NCBI RefSeq assembly: GCF_003121845.1 | Contig: NZ_QEWQ01000001.1 | Location: 372,001 to 436,000, forward strand | Direction of reading: 5' to 3' | Origin: Ignatzschineria ureiclastica | GTDB taxonomy: Bacteria > Pseudomonadota > Gammaproteobacteria > Cardiobacteriales > Wohlfahrtiimonadaceae | DNA length: 64,000 nucleotides | Shown: piece by piece, positions 1 through 7,120 of the stretch | Layout of the letters: each line of letters begins with the position of its first letter | Position numbering within the stretch: the first letter of the stretch is position 1 | Notes under the pieces: generated by a model | What the model saw: only the letters and a program-made list of their open reading frames with translations | What the model was told of the DNA's origin: nothing | Database searches by the model: none | Program-made: the position numbers and the translations under genes

Positions 1-308
1 AACATATTACCAACAACACGACAATGATCAGCAAATAAGTATTGCATTAAAGAGATTCAAGCAAATACTTAATAAAATCGTGCAATTCCCTTACAATAGC
101 CTATGGGTAATCATCCATTACCAGATATTCAGCTAGATGCTCAATAGGATGCATCAACGAATGCTCAACGGATACAATGAATAAAACGCATGTAGCGATG
201 AAACAGATTTATATCACTCACTGAGTGTGAGTTTGTAATTCAAATAATTCAAATTTATATATTTATTAATGATGCGCCGACGTTAGGCGACTCAATAGAG
301 GATTAGAC
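1..308. other. Intergenic leader upstream of trpS
   Basis: No convincing complete gene is seen. One forward frame is open from base 2 to a stop at 134-136 (about 44 codons). It could be the 3' end of a gene that starts outside the window, but it is short and AT-rich and could equally be chance. The last bases hold the trpS ribosome binding site, AGAGGA at 297-302, six bases before the ATG. Confidence 0.4.
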
Positions 309-1316
309 ATGACACAGAAGAAGGTTTTAACAGGTATTAGTACAACAGGCACGCCACATCTTGGGAACTACGCCGGCGCTATTCGCCCTGCAATTGAGCT
401 AAGCAAAACCCATGATCAAGCCTTCTTCTTCCTAGCAGATCTTCATTCATTGATCAAATGCCAAGATCCTGAATTAGTCAATCGTTCCCGTCTAGAGATT
501 GCGGCTACTTGGATGGCCCTTGGTCTTGATACGGACAAGGCGGTTTTCTATCGTCAATCGGATATTGAAGAGATTCCACAAATTACTTGGCTACTCAATT
601 GTGTCACTGCAAAGGGGACAATGAATCGTGCTCACGCTTATAAAGCCGCCGTTGATGAGAATAATGCTGCCGGGAATGATCCTGATAAAGGGATCACAAT
701 GGGGCTCTTCTCTTACCCTGTGTTAATGGCCGCCGATATCCTCACCTTTAATGCAGATTTAGTCCCGGTCGGTAGCGATCAGCGTCAGCATGTAGAGATT
801 GCTCGGGAAATTGCACAACGCTTTAACCATATCTACGGTCAAGAATTCTTTGTGATGCCTCAAGAAGTGATTGATGATGAGACAGCAATTCTTCCAGGAC
901 TCGATGGTCGGAAGATGAGTAAATCTTATAACAATACAATTCCACTCTTCTTACCTGAGAAACAGCTGCAAAAATCGATTAATCGCATCGTCACTAACTC
1001 TCTTGAACCAGGAGTTCCAAAAGATCCTGATGATGCGCATCTCTTTGAAATATATAAAGCTTTTGCAACGGAAGCTCAAACAGCTGAGTATCGTCAAGCA
1101 TTCTTAGATGGGATTGGTTGGGGCGAGGCGAAAAAGATGCTCTTTAATCTGATTAATGATGAACTCAAAGACGCGCGTGAGAAATATTACGCGCTTATGG
1201 AAAATCCAAAACAGATTGAAGAAACACTACAACAGGGCGCAGAAAAAGCCCGTATTCCAGCTAGAGAAATGCTACGTAAGCTCAAAGATGCCGTAGGTTT
1301 GCGCAACTTCATCTAA
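309..1316 (+). CDS. trpS: Tryptophan--tRNA ligase
   Basis: Class I aminoacyl-tRNA synthetase that charges tRNA-Trp in the cytoplasm. At 335 residues it has the usual bacterial TrpRS length. The HIGH-type signature is present as PHLGN (residues 16-20), followed by YAGAIRP. The second ATP-binding signature KMSKS is at residues 202-206, followed by YNNT. The Rossmann core also shows the GLFSYPVLMAADIL stretch typical of TrpRS. The ATG is supported by AGAGGA six bases upstream. It is read in the same direction as scpA, but a 196-base gap with a hairpin separates them, so separate transcription is likely. Identification is secure from the motifs and overall similarity. Confidence 0.97.
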   Translation: MTQKKVLTGISTTGTPHLGNYAGAIRPAIELSKTHDQAFFFLADLHSLIKCQDPELVNRSRLEIAATWMALGLDTDKAVFYRQSDIEEIPQITWLLNCVTAKGTMNRAHAYKAAVDENNAAGNDPDKGITMGLFSYPVLMAADILTFNADLVPVGSDQRQHVEIAREIAQRFNHIYGQEFFVMPQEVIDDETAILPGLDGRKMSKSYNNTIPLFLPEKQLQKSINRIVTNSLEPGVPKDPDDAHLFEIYKAFATEAQTAEYRQAFLDGIGWGEAKKMLFNLINDELKDAREKYYALMENPKQIEETLQQGAEKARIPAREMLRKLKDAVGLRNFI

Positions 1317-1382
1317 TTGATACAATTGAACAATTAATAAATCCTAGCAGGCAAACATTAGAAAACAAATAATAAAACACAG

Positions 1383-1412
1383 GTAACGATCACACAGAGA
1401 TTGTTACTTGTA
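1383..1412 (+). terminator. Possible terminator after trpS
   Basis: Nine-base inverted repeat (1383-1391 with 1399-1407, one G-U pair, seven-base loop) followed by a T-rich stretch interrupted by other bases. It lies between trpS and scpA and may end trpS transcription. The U tract is imperfect, so the call is moderate. Confidence 0.45.
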
Positions 1413-1512
1413 ATTTATTCTTTGTTCTTAAATGATTGTGATTCATTATTTGCTGTTGATTGTTGATCGTTGATTAATTTAATAAACCATAAGTGTCGGG
1501 AGATTTGAATAT

Positions 1513-2298
1513 ATGAGTGAGACGGATAGCACTATTCTCTTTAAAGGTGAGCAATTACAGCTGCCTTTAGATCTCTTTATTCCGCCCGATGCCTTTGAAA
1601 TTTGGTTAGAAGAGTTTGAAGGGCCGCTTGATCTCCTCTTGCATCTCATTCGTAAAAATAACTTCGATATTCTCGATATTCCCATTCGCGAAATTACAAC
1701 GCAATATATGGCGTATATTACTCATCTTGAGGAAGAGCGCTTTGAATTGGCTTCTGAATATCTTGTAATGGCGGCTTGGCTTGCAGAGATTAAATCCCGC
1801 ATTCTTCTGCCGATGCCAGAATCCGACAACCCGGATGAAGAGGAGCTTGATCCTCGCCAAGAACTTATTCGCCGGTTACAGATCTATGCTCAATATAAAG
1901 AGGTCGCTATTGCCCTCTCTAAAAGCCCTCTCTTCTATCGAGATACTTTTCCGATTGCACCAGGAACACCTGACATTAAGATCACACCTGAACCGCCTAC
2001 GGTTGAATTATCACAACTTGTTGCCGCATTACAAAAACTCCTTGCGCGCGCGGCTCTACGAGAAAGACATCAGGTTGCTTCTGAAAAGATCTCTATTACA
2101 GATCGTATGGCGGAGATTATCACACACTTATCAGTCGAAAAACCGATAGCATTCTCTGACCTCTTTCATCCTCACGAAGGACGCTACGGCATTACCATCT
2201 CTTTCTTATCGCTCTTAGAGTTAGCGAAACAACAATCTATTATTATTGAGCAAAATGAGGCCTATGCTGAAATTATGATCTCATTAAAAGCAGCTTAA
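1513..2298 (+). CDS. scpA: Segregation and condensation protein A
   Basis: Kleisin-type subunit that bridges the SMC or MksB-like condensin with ScpB and helps chromosome segregation. The N-terminal ScpA signature is clear: FEGPLDLLLHLIRKNNFDI followed by DIPIREIT (residues about 35-62). The C-terminal winged-helix part (residues about 195-255, VEKPIAFSDLFHP onwards) also fits. The length of 261 residues is normal. GGGAGA at 1498-1503 serves as ribosome binding site with a nine-base spacer. The usual partner scpB is not next to it here; comEA follows after two hairpins, so it is probably transcribed alone or with trpS. Confidence 0.93.
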   Translation: MSETDSTILFKGEQLQLPLDLFIPPDAFEIWLEEFEGPLDLLLHLIRKNNFDILDIPIREITTQYMAYITHLEEERFELASEYLVMAAWLAEIKSRILLPMPESDNPDEEELDPRQELIRRLQIYAQYKEVAIALSKSPLFYRDTFPIAPGTPDIKITPEPPTVELSQLVAALQKLLARAALRERHQVASEKISITDRMAEIITHLSVEKPIAFSDLFHPHEGRYGITISFLSLLELAKQQSIIIEQNEAYAEIMISLKAA

Positions 2299-2300
2299 AA

Positions 2301-2329
2301 ATTATTTCAGAAATAATTTCTGAAATAAT
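2301..2329. repeat. Perfect 13-bp inverted repeat after scpA
   Basis: A 13-base arm at 2301-2313 pairs perfectly with 2317-2329, leaving a three-base loop (TAA). It begins two bases after the scpA stop codon. There is no T tract on the + strand, so it is more likely an mRNA 3'-end protecting hairpin or a weak terminator than a classical one. A second inverted repeat (ACCATTTT at 2334-2341 with AAAATGGT at 2353-2360) follows immediately. Confidence 0.7.
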
Positions 2330-2394
2330 TACTACCATTTTCCCCTAAATAAAAAATGGTTGCCTACAGTTATAACACCTAACCGGAGGGATGC

Positions 2395-2829
2395 ATGAAC
2401 GTTAAGATGCAACCTTCCTTTCTATATTCGATATTTTTAATCAATATGAGGTTTGTTATGACTATGTCTACTACAAAAATGATCACTAGAGCAATTACTA
2501 ACGGCGTAAACCCTATCAAAACCGCATTAGTAAAATTTACAATTGGTGCACTAGCCCTCGGTTCCTTGACCCTGGGTACATTAACACTCGCAGCACCTAT
2601 TAATATCAATACTGCAGATCTCCCTACCATTATGGAAAATCTAGTGGATGTTGGACCTGTCAAAGCCGGTGCAATTGTTGAGTATCGAGAGCAAAATGGC
2701 CCTTTTAAAGTCGCCGAAGATCTACTCTCTGTCAAAGGCATTGGTGCTAAAACATTAGAGAAAAATCGCAACAATCTCCTCTTTCTTGAGGTCGAAGAAG
2801 TAGCGATTCCTGTAGAAAACACAAAATAA
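2395..2829 (+). CDS. comEA: ComEA-like helix-hairpin-helix protein
   Basis: Small exported DNA-binding protein of the ComEA family, which pulls incoming DNA into the periplasm during natural transformation. The C-terminal half (residues about 67-134) starts PININTADLPTI and contains the tandem helix-hairpin-helix motifs DVGPVKAGAIVEYR and VKGIGAKTLEKN. Upstream is a hydrophobic segment (TIGALALGSLTLGTLTLAA) that looks like a signal peptide cleaved near LAA-PI. The ATG at 2395 has a strong GGAGG five bases upstream. It gives an unusually long 40-residue N-region; an internal ATG at 2458 would give a more standard signal peptide. With the FimT-like gene next to it, it suggests a competence/type IV pilus function. 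Confidence 0.85.
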   Translation: MNVKMQPSFLYSIFLINMRFVMTMSTTKMITRAITNGVNPIKTALVKFTIGALALGSLTLGTLTLAAPININTADLPTIMENLVDVGPVKAGAIVEYREQNGPFKVAEDLLSVKGIGAKTLEKNRNNLLFLEVEEVAIPVENTK

Positions 2830-2981
2830 AGTGATTTCACAATAGTGAATTAATAGAGGATTAACAGAGGATTAGTAAGAAACGGAATATTCAGTCATAA
2901 AGCTGTATTAAGTAACTATTATTACTGTCTATGTTTTCTCTTCCTCGCCCCTCTTGAATCGTGGCAAATAGGATCGTTCAA

Positions 2982-3614
2982 GTGCATCAGTGCCGAAGCA
3001 AAAATGCATCAAAAATTCCCCAAACAGCTTCTGAGCAGGGATTCTCACTTATTGAGTGTTTGATCACCTTACTGTTGATTGCTTTGATCGCCCTCTTTGC
3101 CACACCTTTGTATCACAATCTCAAAATCACGCTTCAAGCTGAAAAGCTACAATTCCTACTAACACAAGATCTGCAGTTAGCGAAAAGCCTTGCTTCTATA
3201 GAGCATCGCCCTATCTCCCTCTGTGGTACTGAAAATGGTCATCAGTGTGTGAGTCCACAAACAGAAGTCTGGCTCGGCTGGATTCTCTTTTATGATGATA
3301 CTGCGAACTTTATGCCCACATCTGATACGATTATTCACTCCGTCAATCCTGATGAACTTACACCTCATTTTATCCTTAAAAGTACAGTGAATATTGCCGG
3401 TGGTATTAATATTGCCCCGAGAAGAGAGTACGCTTATGGTATGGGGAGATCGCTCCCAAATGGCCGAATCAAACTCTGTCCTCAATCCTCTAAGGCCTCA
3501 AACAATACCCCGAACTCTCTCCCTTCCACTCATCAAGATCTCGACATACATACAGAATGGATTATTAATGTTTATGGCTACTTTCGCATGAGTAAAGAAA
3601 AAGGACGCTGTTAA
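2982..3614 (+). CDS. FimT/GspH-family pseudopilin (minor pilin)
   Basis: Type IV pilus or type II secretion minor pseudopilin. The prepilin peptidase site EQG|FSLIE, with the conserved Glu at +5, is followed by a hydrophobic helix (CLITLLLIALIALFATPLY) that packs in the pilus core. The region after it resembles GspH/FimT domains: CGTENGHQC, then a WLGWILFYDD stretch. Two GTG starts are possible: 2961 without ribosome binding site, and 2982 preceded by AGGA (2970-2973) with an eight-base spacer. The second is chosen; it leaves a 20-residue leader, longer than usual. It probably contributes to pilus assembly or DNA uptake with ComEA upstream. No other pilin genes are in the window. Confidence 0.82.
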   Translation: MHQCRSKNASKIPQTASEQGFSLIECLITLLLIALIALFATPLYHNLKITLQAEKLQFLLTQDLQLAKSLASIEHRPISLCGTENGHQCVSPQTEVWLGWILFYDDTANFMPTSDTIIHSVNPDELTPHFILKSTVNIAGGINIAPRREYAYGMGRSLPNGRIKLCPQSSKASNNTPNSLPSTHQDLDIHTEWIINVYGYFRMSKEKGRC

Positions 3615-3630
3615 ACGTCCCTTTGTATTT
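3600..3630 (+). terminator. Hairpin at the end of the pseudopilin gene
   Basis: AAAGGACG (3600-3607) pairs with CGTCCCTTT (3616-3624, one bulged C). The stop codon of the pseudopilin gene lies in the loop, and a T-rich stretch follows. It sits between two convergent genes and could stop transcription from the left. Confidence 0.5.
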
Positions 3631-3694
3631 ATGCTATGCTTGCTCTACAGAGAGTCAGCACTTATCGCACGATTATCATAATCTTACACTCTGA

Positions 3695-4771
3695 TTACGA
3701 GGCGCGATGTTTGCCATTATAGAAATCGCTATTAACATACCAGTGGTATAGACGACGAAGCGCAACCATAAGCACTGCACAAACAGGAAGTGCTAAAAGG
3801 ATTCCTACAAAACCAAATAGGCTTCCGCCTACCATCAAAGCAAATACCACAGCAATCGGATGCATGCCTAATTTATCCCCAATCAAAACAGGAGTTAAGA
3901 CAAAGCTTTCCATTAATTGACCAATACCAAAGACTATACCGACTAGGATCAAATGCGTTAAAGTCCCATATTGGAACCAAGCAACTAATAAACCCATAAT
4001 CACACCGGAAGTTGCGCCAAAATAAGGAATAAAACTAATTAAGCCAGCGATCAAACCTATGACTAAACTATATTCCACACCAATTAAGCTCAACCCTATA
4101 CCATAGATACAAGCTAAACAGAACATAACGGTTAATTGTCCACGCAAGAAACTGCTGAGCATAAAGTTAGCTTCATGCAGAAAATCCATCGTTTGAGGGA
4201 ATATTGAACGTGGAATTAAGGTCTCCATCTTCTCAGTGATGGTCATCCAATCGCGCATTAGATAGAAAGTAATCATCGGGATCAAGACTAAACTTGCAAT
4301 AAATCCTACAAGACTCAAGATCAAGCCACTAATAGAGGGGGCTAATCTCGAAGTAATCTCGCCTAGAATATTCAATGATTTACTTAAGGCACGCTGTATA
4401 GATGCTTTATTCATCTCAAGGCTTTCAAGTGAGAGATAATGTTCTAAGCGCGGAAAAATATTGTCTTGAAGCCAGAGATAGTAAGTCGGAATCTTATCTA
4501 AAAAGACTAAAATCTGATTAATAATTTGTGGAATAACGACCAGTAAAATGAGCAATAGCAATAGAAATAATCCAACAAATACTATACTCACCGCCCAAAC
4601 CCTAGAAATTCGCTTCGATTCAATTTTTAAAACCAACGGATTTCCTAAATAGGCTAAACCAAAAGCCACTAGAAAAGGGATTAAAACCGAAGAGAGCCGA
4701 TGAATAAGATAGACGGTTAGAATAATTCCCAACCAAAAAAAGATTAATCGGTTAACGCGATCAAATAACAT
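3695..4771 (-). CDS. perM: AI-2E family transporter / PerM-like permease
   Basis: Polytopic inner-membrane protein of the AI-2E/PerM (UPF0118) family, 358 residues. The N-terminus has two close hydrophobic helices (residues about 8-35 and 55-85). A long soluble loop with amphipathic character follows (about 88-140), then six or so C-terminal helices including the family segment SFIPYFGATSGVIMGLLVAW. Family members export quorum signals or ions; the substrate here cannot be told. An AGGAG lies five bases before the ATG. It is transcribed divergently from rnfB across a 458-base gap and converges with the pseudopilin gene. Confidence 0.88.
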   Translation of the reverse strand: MLFDRVNRLIFFWLGIILTVYLIHRLSSVLIPFLVAFGLAYLGNPLVLKIESKRISRVWAVSIVFVGLFLLLLLILLVVIPQIINQILVFLDKIPTYYLWLQDNIFPRLEHYLSLESLEMNKASIQRALSKSLNILGEITSRLAPSISGLILSLVGFIASLVLIPMITFYLMRDWMTITEKMETLIPRSIFPQTMDFLHEANFMLSSFLRGQLTVMFCLACIYGIGLSLIGVEYSLVIGLIAGLISFIPYFGATSGVIMGLLVAWFQYGTLTHLILVGIVFGIGQLMESFVLTPVLIGDKLGMHPIAVVFALMVGGSLFGFVGILLALPVCAVLMVALRRLYHWYVNSDFYNGKHRAS

Positions 4772-4840
4772 GTAAACTCCTAATGGGGCTTATAAGATTG
4801 ATAAAGTAAAAGTGATATAGACTGCCATTTATCTCAAAGA

Positions 4841-4882
4841 TCACTCTCTGTAAGTCATTCTCTTTAAGTCACTCTCTTTAAA
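4841..4882. repeat. Three tandem 14-bp repeats
   Basis: Three adjacent copies of a 14-base unit (consensus TCACTCTCTTTAAG) at 4841-4854, 4855-4868 and 4869-4882, with one to two differences from each other. They lie about 70 bases upstream of the perM start on its promoter side and could be binding sites of a regulator of perM or rnfB, or simply slippage. Confidence 0.75.
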
Positions 4883-4997
4883 GATAAACTTCAACTATAT
4901 TTCTCTCTATAAATACACTCTTAAAATCGGCTATGAGCAATAAAAGATAGATCTCTAACGAGATCAAATTCACTTAATCATAGCAAGCATTGCATTA

Positions 4998-5025
4998 TTG
5001 TACGCAAAATCCTGTCTTTTATAAT
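4998..5025 (+). promoter_or_regulatory. Candidate promoter towards rnfB
   Basis: TTGTAC at 4998-5003 and TATAAT at 5020-5025 are separated by 16 bases, a good sigma-70 match. It lies about 200 bases upstream of the rnfB start, so a long leader would result. Predicted by eye only. Confidence 0.4.
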
Positions 5026-5229
5026 GTTTTTTCTAAAAAATTGCTGAACAGATCCATCCTATTGTAAGCAAATCGATGTAGGATCGATAGAGGAAAGATC
5101 TCGAGCAATAAGGTATAATCTTGTGTCTAAATCAATTCATCATACTACTCACTGTCCTCTTACAATCAAAGCTGAGAAATCATCTCTCCTTGTAACAATC
5201 GGACATTATTACAATATAAATAGAGATAT

Positions 5230-5871
5230 ATGGCCAATAGTACTGAAACAGATATCGAATTAGTAGATCAGCTTCTGCCACAAACACAGTGTGAGCAGTG
5301 TGAATATGAGGGTTGCTACGCTTATGCTAGCGCAATTATTACTGAAAATGCCCCCATTAATCGCTGTCCTCCCGGCGGTAAAGCAGTGATTCGTGCACTG
5401 AGTCAATTACTCAATCAACCGGAAATTCCGCTCGATACAACACTCGGCGAATATATACCGCCACAAGTCGTGCGAATTGAGGAAGATTACTGCATTGGTT
5501 GTATGAAATGTATTTTAGCTTGCCCGGTAGATGCCATCGTGGGGGCACGCCGGTTAATGCATACGGTTATTCGAGATGAATGTACCGGATGTGCGCTCTG
5601 TATCCCCCCTTGCCCGCTGAACTGTATTGTCATTGAACCGCTCAATGTCACTATTCCCGCGGATCAAATAGGGCTCACTGAATTTGAACAGCAACGTGCT
5701 GAACAATCACGCCGGCGTTTTAATGCCAAAAAAGCACGAGAAGCGGCTCGCAATAGTATTACCGACACACAGCCTCCGCAAGAGAAGAAGCTCGCCGAAC
5801 CCGTATCTAAAAATAAGATGCTCGATCTGATTCAAATGGCGCGTAAAGAATTTAAAAAGAAAGGCTCCTAA
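5230..5871 (+). CDS. rnfB: RnfB-like soluble ferredoxin subunit
   Basis: Iron-sulfur protein related to subunit B of the Rnf electron transport complex. Residues about 8-50 carry the 4Fe-4S domain with Cys21, Cys24, Cys29 and Cys46. Two ferredoxin-type clusters follow (EEDYCIGCMKCILACP and DECTGCALCIPPCP). The N-terminal membrane helix of the full-length Rnf subunit is missing: the protein starts almost directly with the cluster domain. The C-terminal 60 residues are charged. No other rnf gene is in the window; nth follows after about 90 bases. The same orphan pairing is known from other proteobacteria, where it may supply electrons or cluster to a partner. Role here uncertain. Confidence 0.85.
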   Translation: MANSTETDIELVDQLLPQTQCEQCEYEGCYAYASAIITENAPINRCPPGGKAVIRALSQLLNQPEIPLDTTLGEYIPPQVVRIEEDYCIGCMKCILACPVDAIVGARRLMHTVIRDECTGCALCIPPCPLNCIVIEPLNVTIPADQIGLTEFEQQRAEQSRRRFNAKKAREAARNSITDTQPPQEKKLAEPVSKNKMLDLIQMARKEFKKKGS

Positions 5872-5959
5872 AGCGTATTACAAACCATTTTTATGAATGG
5901 TAGGCTATAAAACAGAACCCATCAAAGATAGATCATATAATTTTAAATTGGATATCCTT

Positions 5960-6790
5960 ATGACAGACGCTGAAAAAAAGTCATCGATGACTCAAAAAGT
6001 AACAACTGAAAACGGAGCTAGCCCAAAAACGAAAAGGTCTACTAAAAAAGCCTCTTCGACTAAAAGTGATTCTGCTAAAAAGTCTACCGCCAAGAAAACT
6101 ATCGCTAAAAAACGGCCGGTTAAAAAATCCACAGCTCAAAAGCTTTATCAAAGATTGATGACAAAAGATGAAATTGAGGCCTTTTTCACTATCTTACAAC
6201 GGGAAAATCCCCATCCAACGACTGAGCTTAATTATAGTTCTACTTTTGAATTACTCGTTGCTGTACTTCTATCAGCGCAATCTACTGATGTGGGTGTCAA
6301 TAAAGCCACCGTTCATCTTTTTAAAGCTGCGAATAAGCCCGATACGATGTATGCCTTAGGGGAAGAGAAAATCCGAGACTATATCAAAACTTTAGGGCTC
6401 TATAATGGTAAGGCTGCAAATCTCTATCAAACCTGCCATATTTTAGCTACGCAATACAACAACGAAGTACCCGATACTCGAGAAGCCCTCGAAGCCCTTC
6501 CTGGCGTTGGGCGAAAAACAGCCAATGTTATTCTCAATACCGCATTTCGACAACCTACAATGGCAGTAGATACCCATATTTTCCGACTCTCAAATCGTAC
6601 CGGTTTAGCGCCAGGAAAAGATGTCCTAGAAGTAGAACAAGAACTGCTAAAACGAATCCCGCAATCTTTTCTATTAGATGCCCATCATTGGCTGATTCTT
6701 CACGGTCGCTATACTTGTGTCGCCCGCAAACCTCGCTGTGGCGCTTGCGTGGTATATGACCAATGCCAATTTTTAGAAAAGACAGAATAG
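5960..6790 (+). CDS. nth: Endonuclease III with lysine-rich N-terminal tail
   Basis: DNA glycosylase/AP lyase that removes oxidised pyrimidines. The helix-hairpin-helix LPGVGRKTANVI holds the catalytic Lys, and VDTHIFRLSNRTG holds the catalytic Asp. The C-terminal 4Fe-4S loop has the Cys-6-Cys-2-Cys-5-Cys spacing. The first 55 residues or so are an added tail rich in Lys, Ala, Ser and Thr, with repeated AKK/TKK/SKK-like motifs similar to histone H1 tails; the canonical enzyme is about 211 residues. Neither this ATG nor an in-frame ATG at 5897 has a good ribosome binding site. A short inverted repeat (5884-5901) overlaps the upstream one, so the later start is preferred. Confidence 0.92.
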   Translation: MTDAEKKSSMTQKVTTENGASPKTKRSTKKASSTKSDSAKKSTAKKTIAKKRPVKKSTAQKLYQRLMTKDEIEAFFTILQRENPHPTTELNYSSTFELLVAVLLSAQSTDVGVNKATVHLFKAANKPDTMYALGEEKIRDYIKTLGLYNGKAANLYQTCHILATQYNNEVPDTREALEALPGVGRKTANVILNTAFRQPTMAVDTHIFRLSNRTGLAPGKDVLEVEQELLKRIPQSFLLDAHHWLILHGRYTCVARKPRCGACVVYDQCQFLEKTE

Positions 6791-6805
6791 ATTATTCTCT
6801 AAAAG

Positions 6806-6944
6806 TATTTATAGTAATGTCGGTTCAAAATAAGCTTATTTAAATGCCGGCGAATCGGCTGTAATAAGTAAGGAAGCCATTCTATCCGGCATATTGCAAG
6901 TGTTGTTTAAAATCAGTTTTCTTAAACCAAATTTACTATAAATA
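6806..6944 (+). mobile_element. MITE-like element, copy A
   Basis: About 139 bases bounded by an identical 12-base terminal inverted repeat (TATTTATAGTAA at 6806-6817, its complement at 6933-6944). The similarity of the two ends continues for about another 18 bases with mismatches. The centre is a GC-rich nested hairpin: ATGCCGG (6844-6850) pairs with CCGGCAT (6886-6892), and GGCT (6857-6860) with AGCC (6875-6878). It has no coding capacity. Related copies are at about 23645, 41239 and 50141. TA dinucleotides at both ends could reflect TA target duplication. Confidence 0.7.
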
Positions 6945-6955
6945 TACTAATTGGC

Positions 6956-7098
6956 CGGCGCACAATTATGAGAAGAACGGGAACATTTTCCCCGGCAATG
7001 CGAAAAGCTATCTTATTTATTTTAAATAAAATATCTCTTACCGCGGGAGAGAATGCTTGCAATTCCAGCAAAACCCAGCACCCGCAGTTGAGATTAAT
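6956..7098 (-). repeat. Diverged, inverted partial copy of the 226-bp repeat family
   Basis: Aligned by eye with the reverse complement of the array at 15836-16338. Bases 6956-7003 match the part around GCGCCGG...CCCCGGC, and bases 7040-7095 match the part around GGGAG-GAATGCTTGCAATT. The fragment therefore spans what is a unit junction in the tandem array. The region between the two blocks is AT-rich and has drifted. It directly follows MITE-like copy A and runs to the 3' end of the nitronate monooxygenase gene. Confidence 0.6.
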
Positions 7099-7120
7099 AA
7101 AATATTGCCTAATTCACTAA
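6968..7120 (+). CDS. Possible 50-residue small ORF inside the repeat copy
   Basis: An ATG at 6968 opens a 50-codon frame ending at 7118-7120, overlapping the 3' end of the convergent neighbour by 12 bases. Its start, MRRTGTFSPAM, resembles the frame RRGIVARAGSFAPAV encoded on the minus strand of the tandem repeat units. The later stretch AGENACNSS resembles AGGNICNSR in the same frame beyond that ORF's stop. There is no ribosome binding site. It is more likely the remains of a repeat than a working gene, but frame-preserving similarity is noted. Confidence 0.2.
   Translation: MRRTGTFSPAMRKAILFILNKISLTAGENACNSSKTQHPQLRLIKYCLIH

Larger units (their letters stand above)
4772..5229. other. 458-base divergent intergenic region (perM/rnfB)
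   Basis: No gene seen. It holds three 14-base tandem repeats (4841-4882), listed separately, and a forward promoter-like pair TTGTAC (4998-5003), 16 bases, TATAAT (5020-5025), about 200 bases before rnfB. Another TATAAT at 5114-5119 has no good -35 box. Start sites for both flanking genes must lie here. Confidence 0.6.

Noticed and set aside
1-136. 3' end of an upstream gene
   Set aside because: An open frame of 44 codons to a stop at 134-136 is too short and AT-rich to call without upstream sequence.
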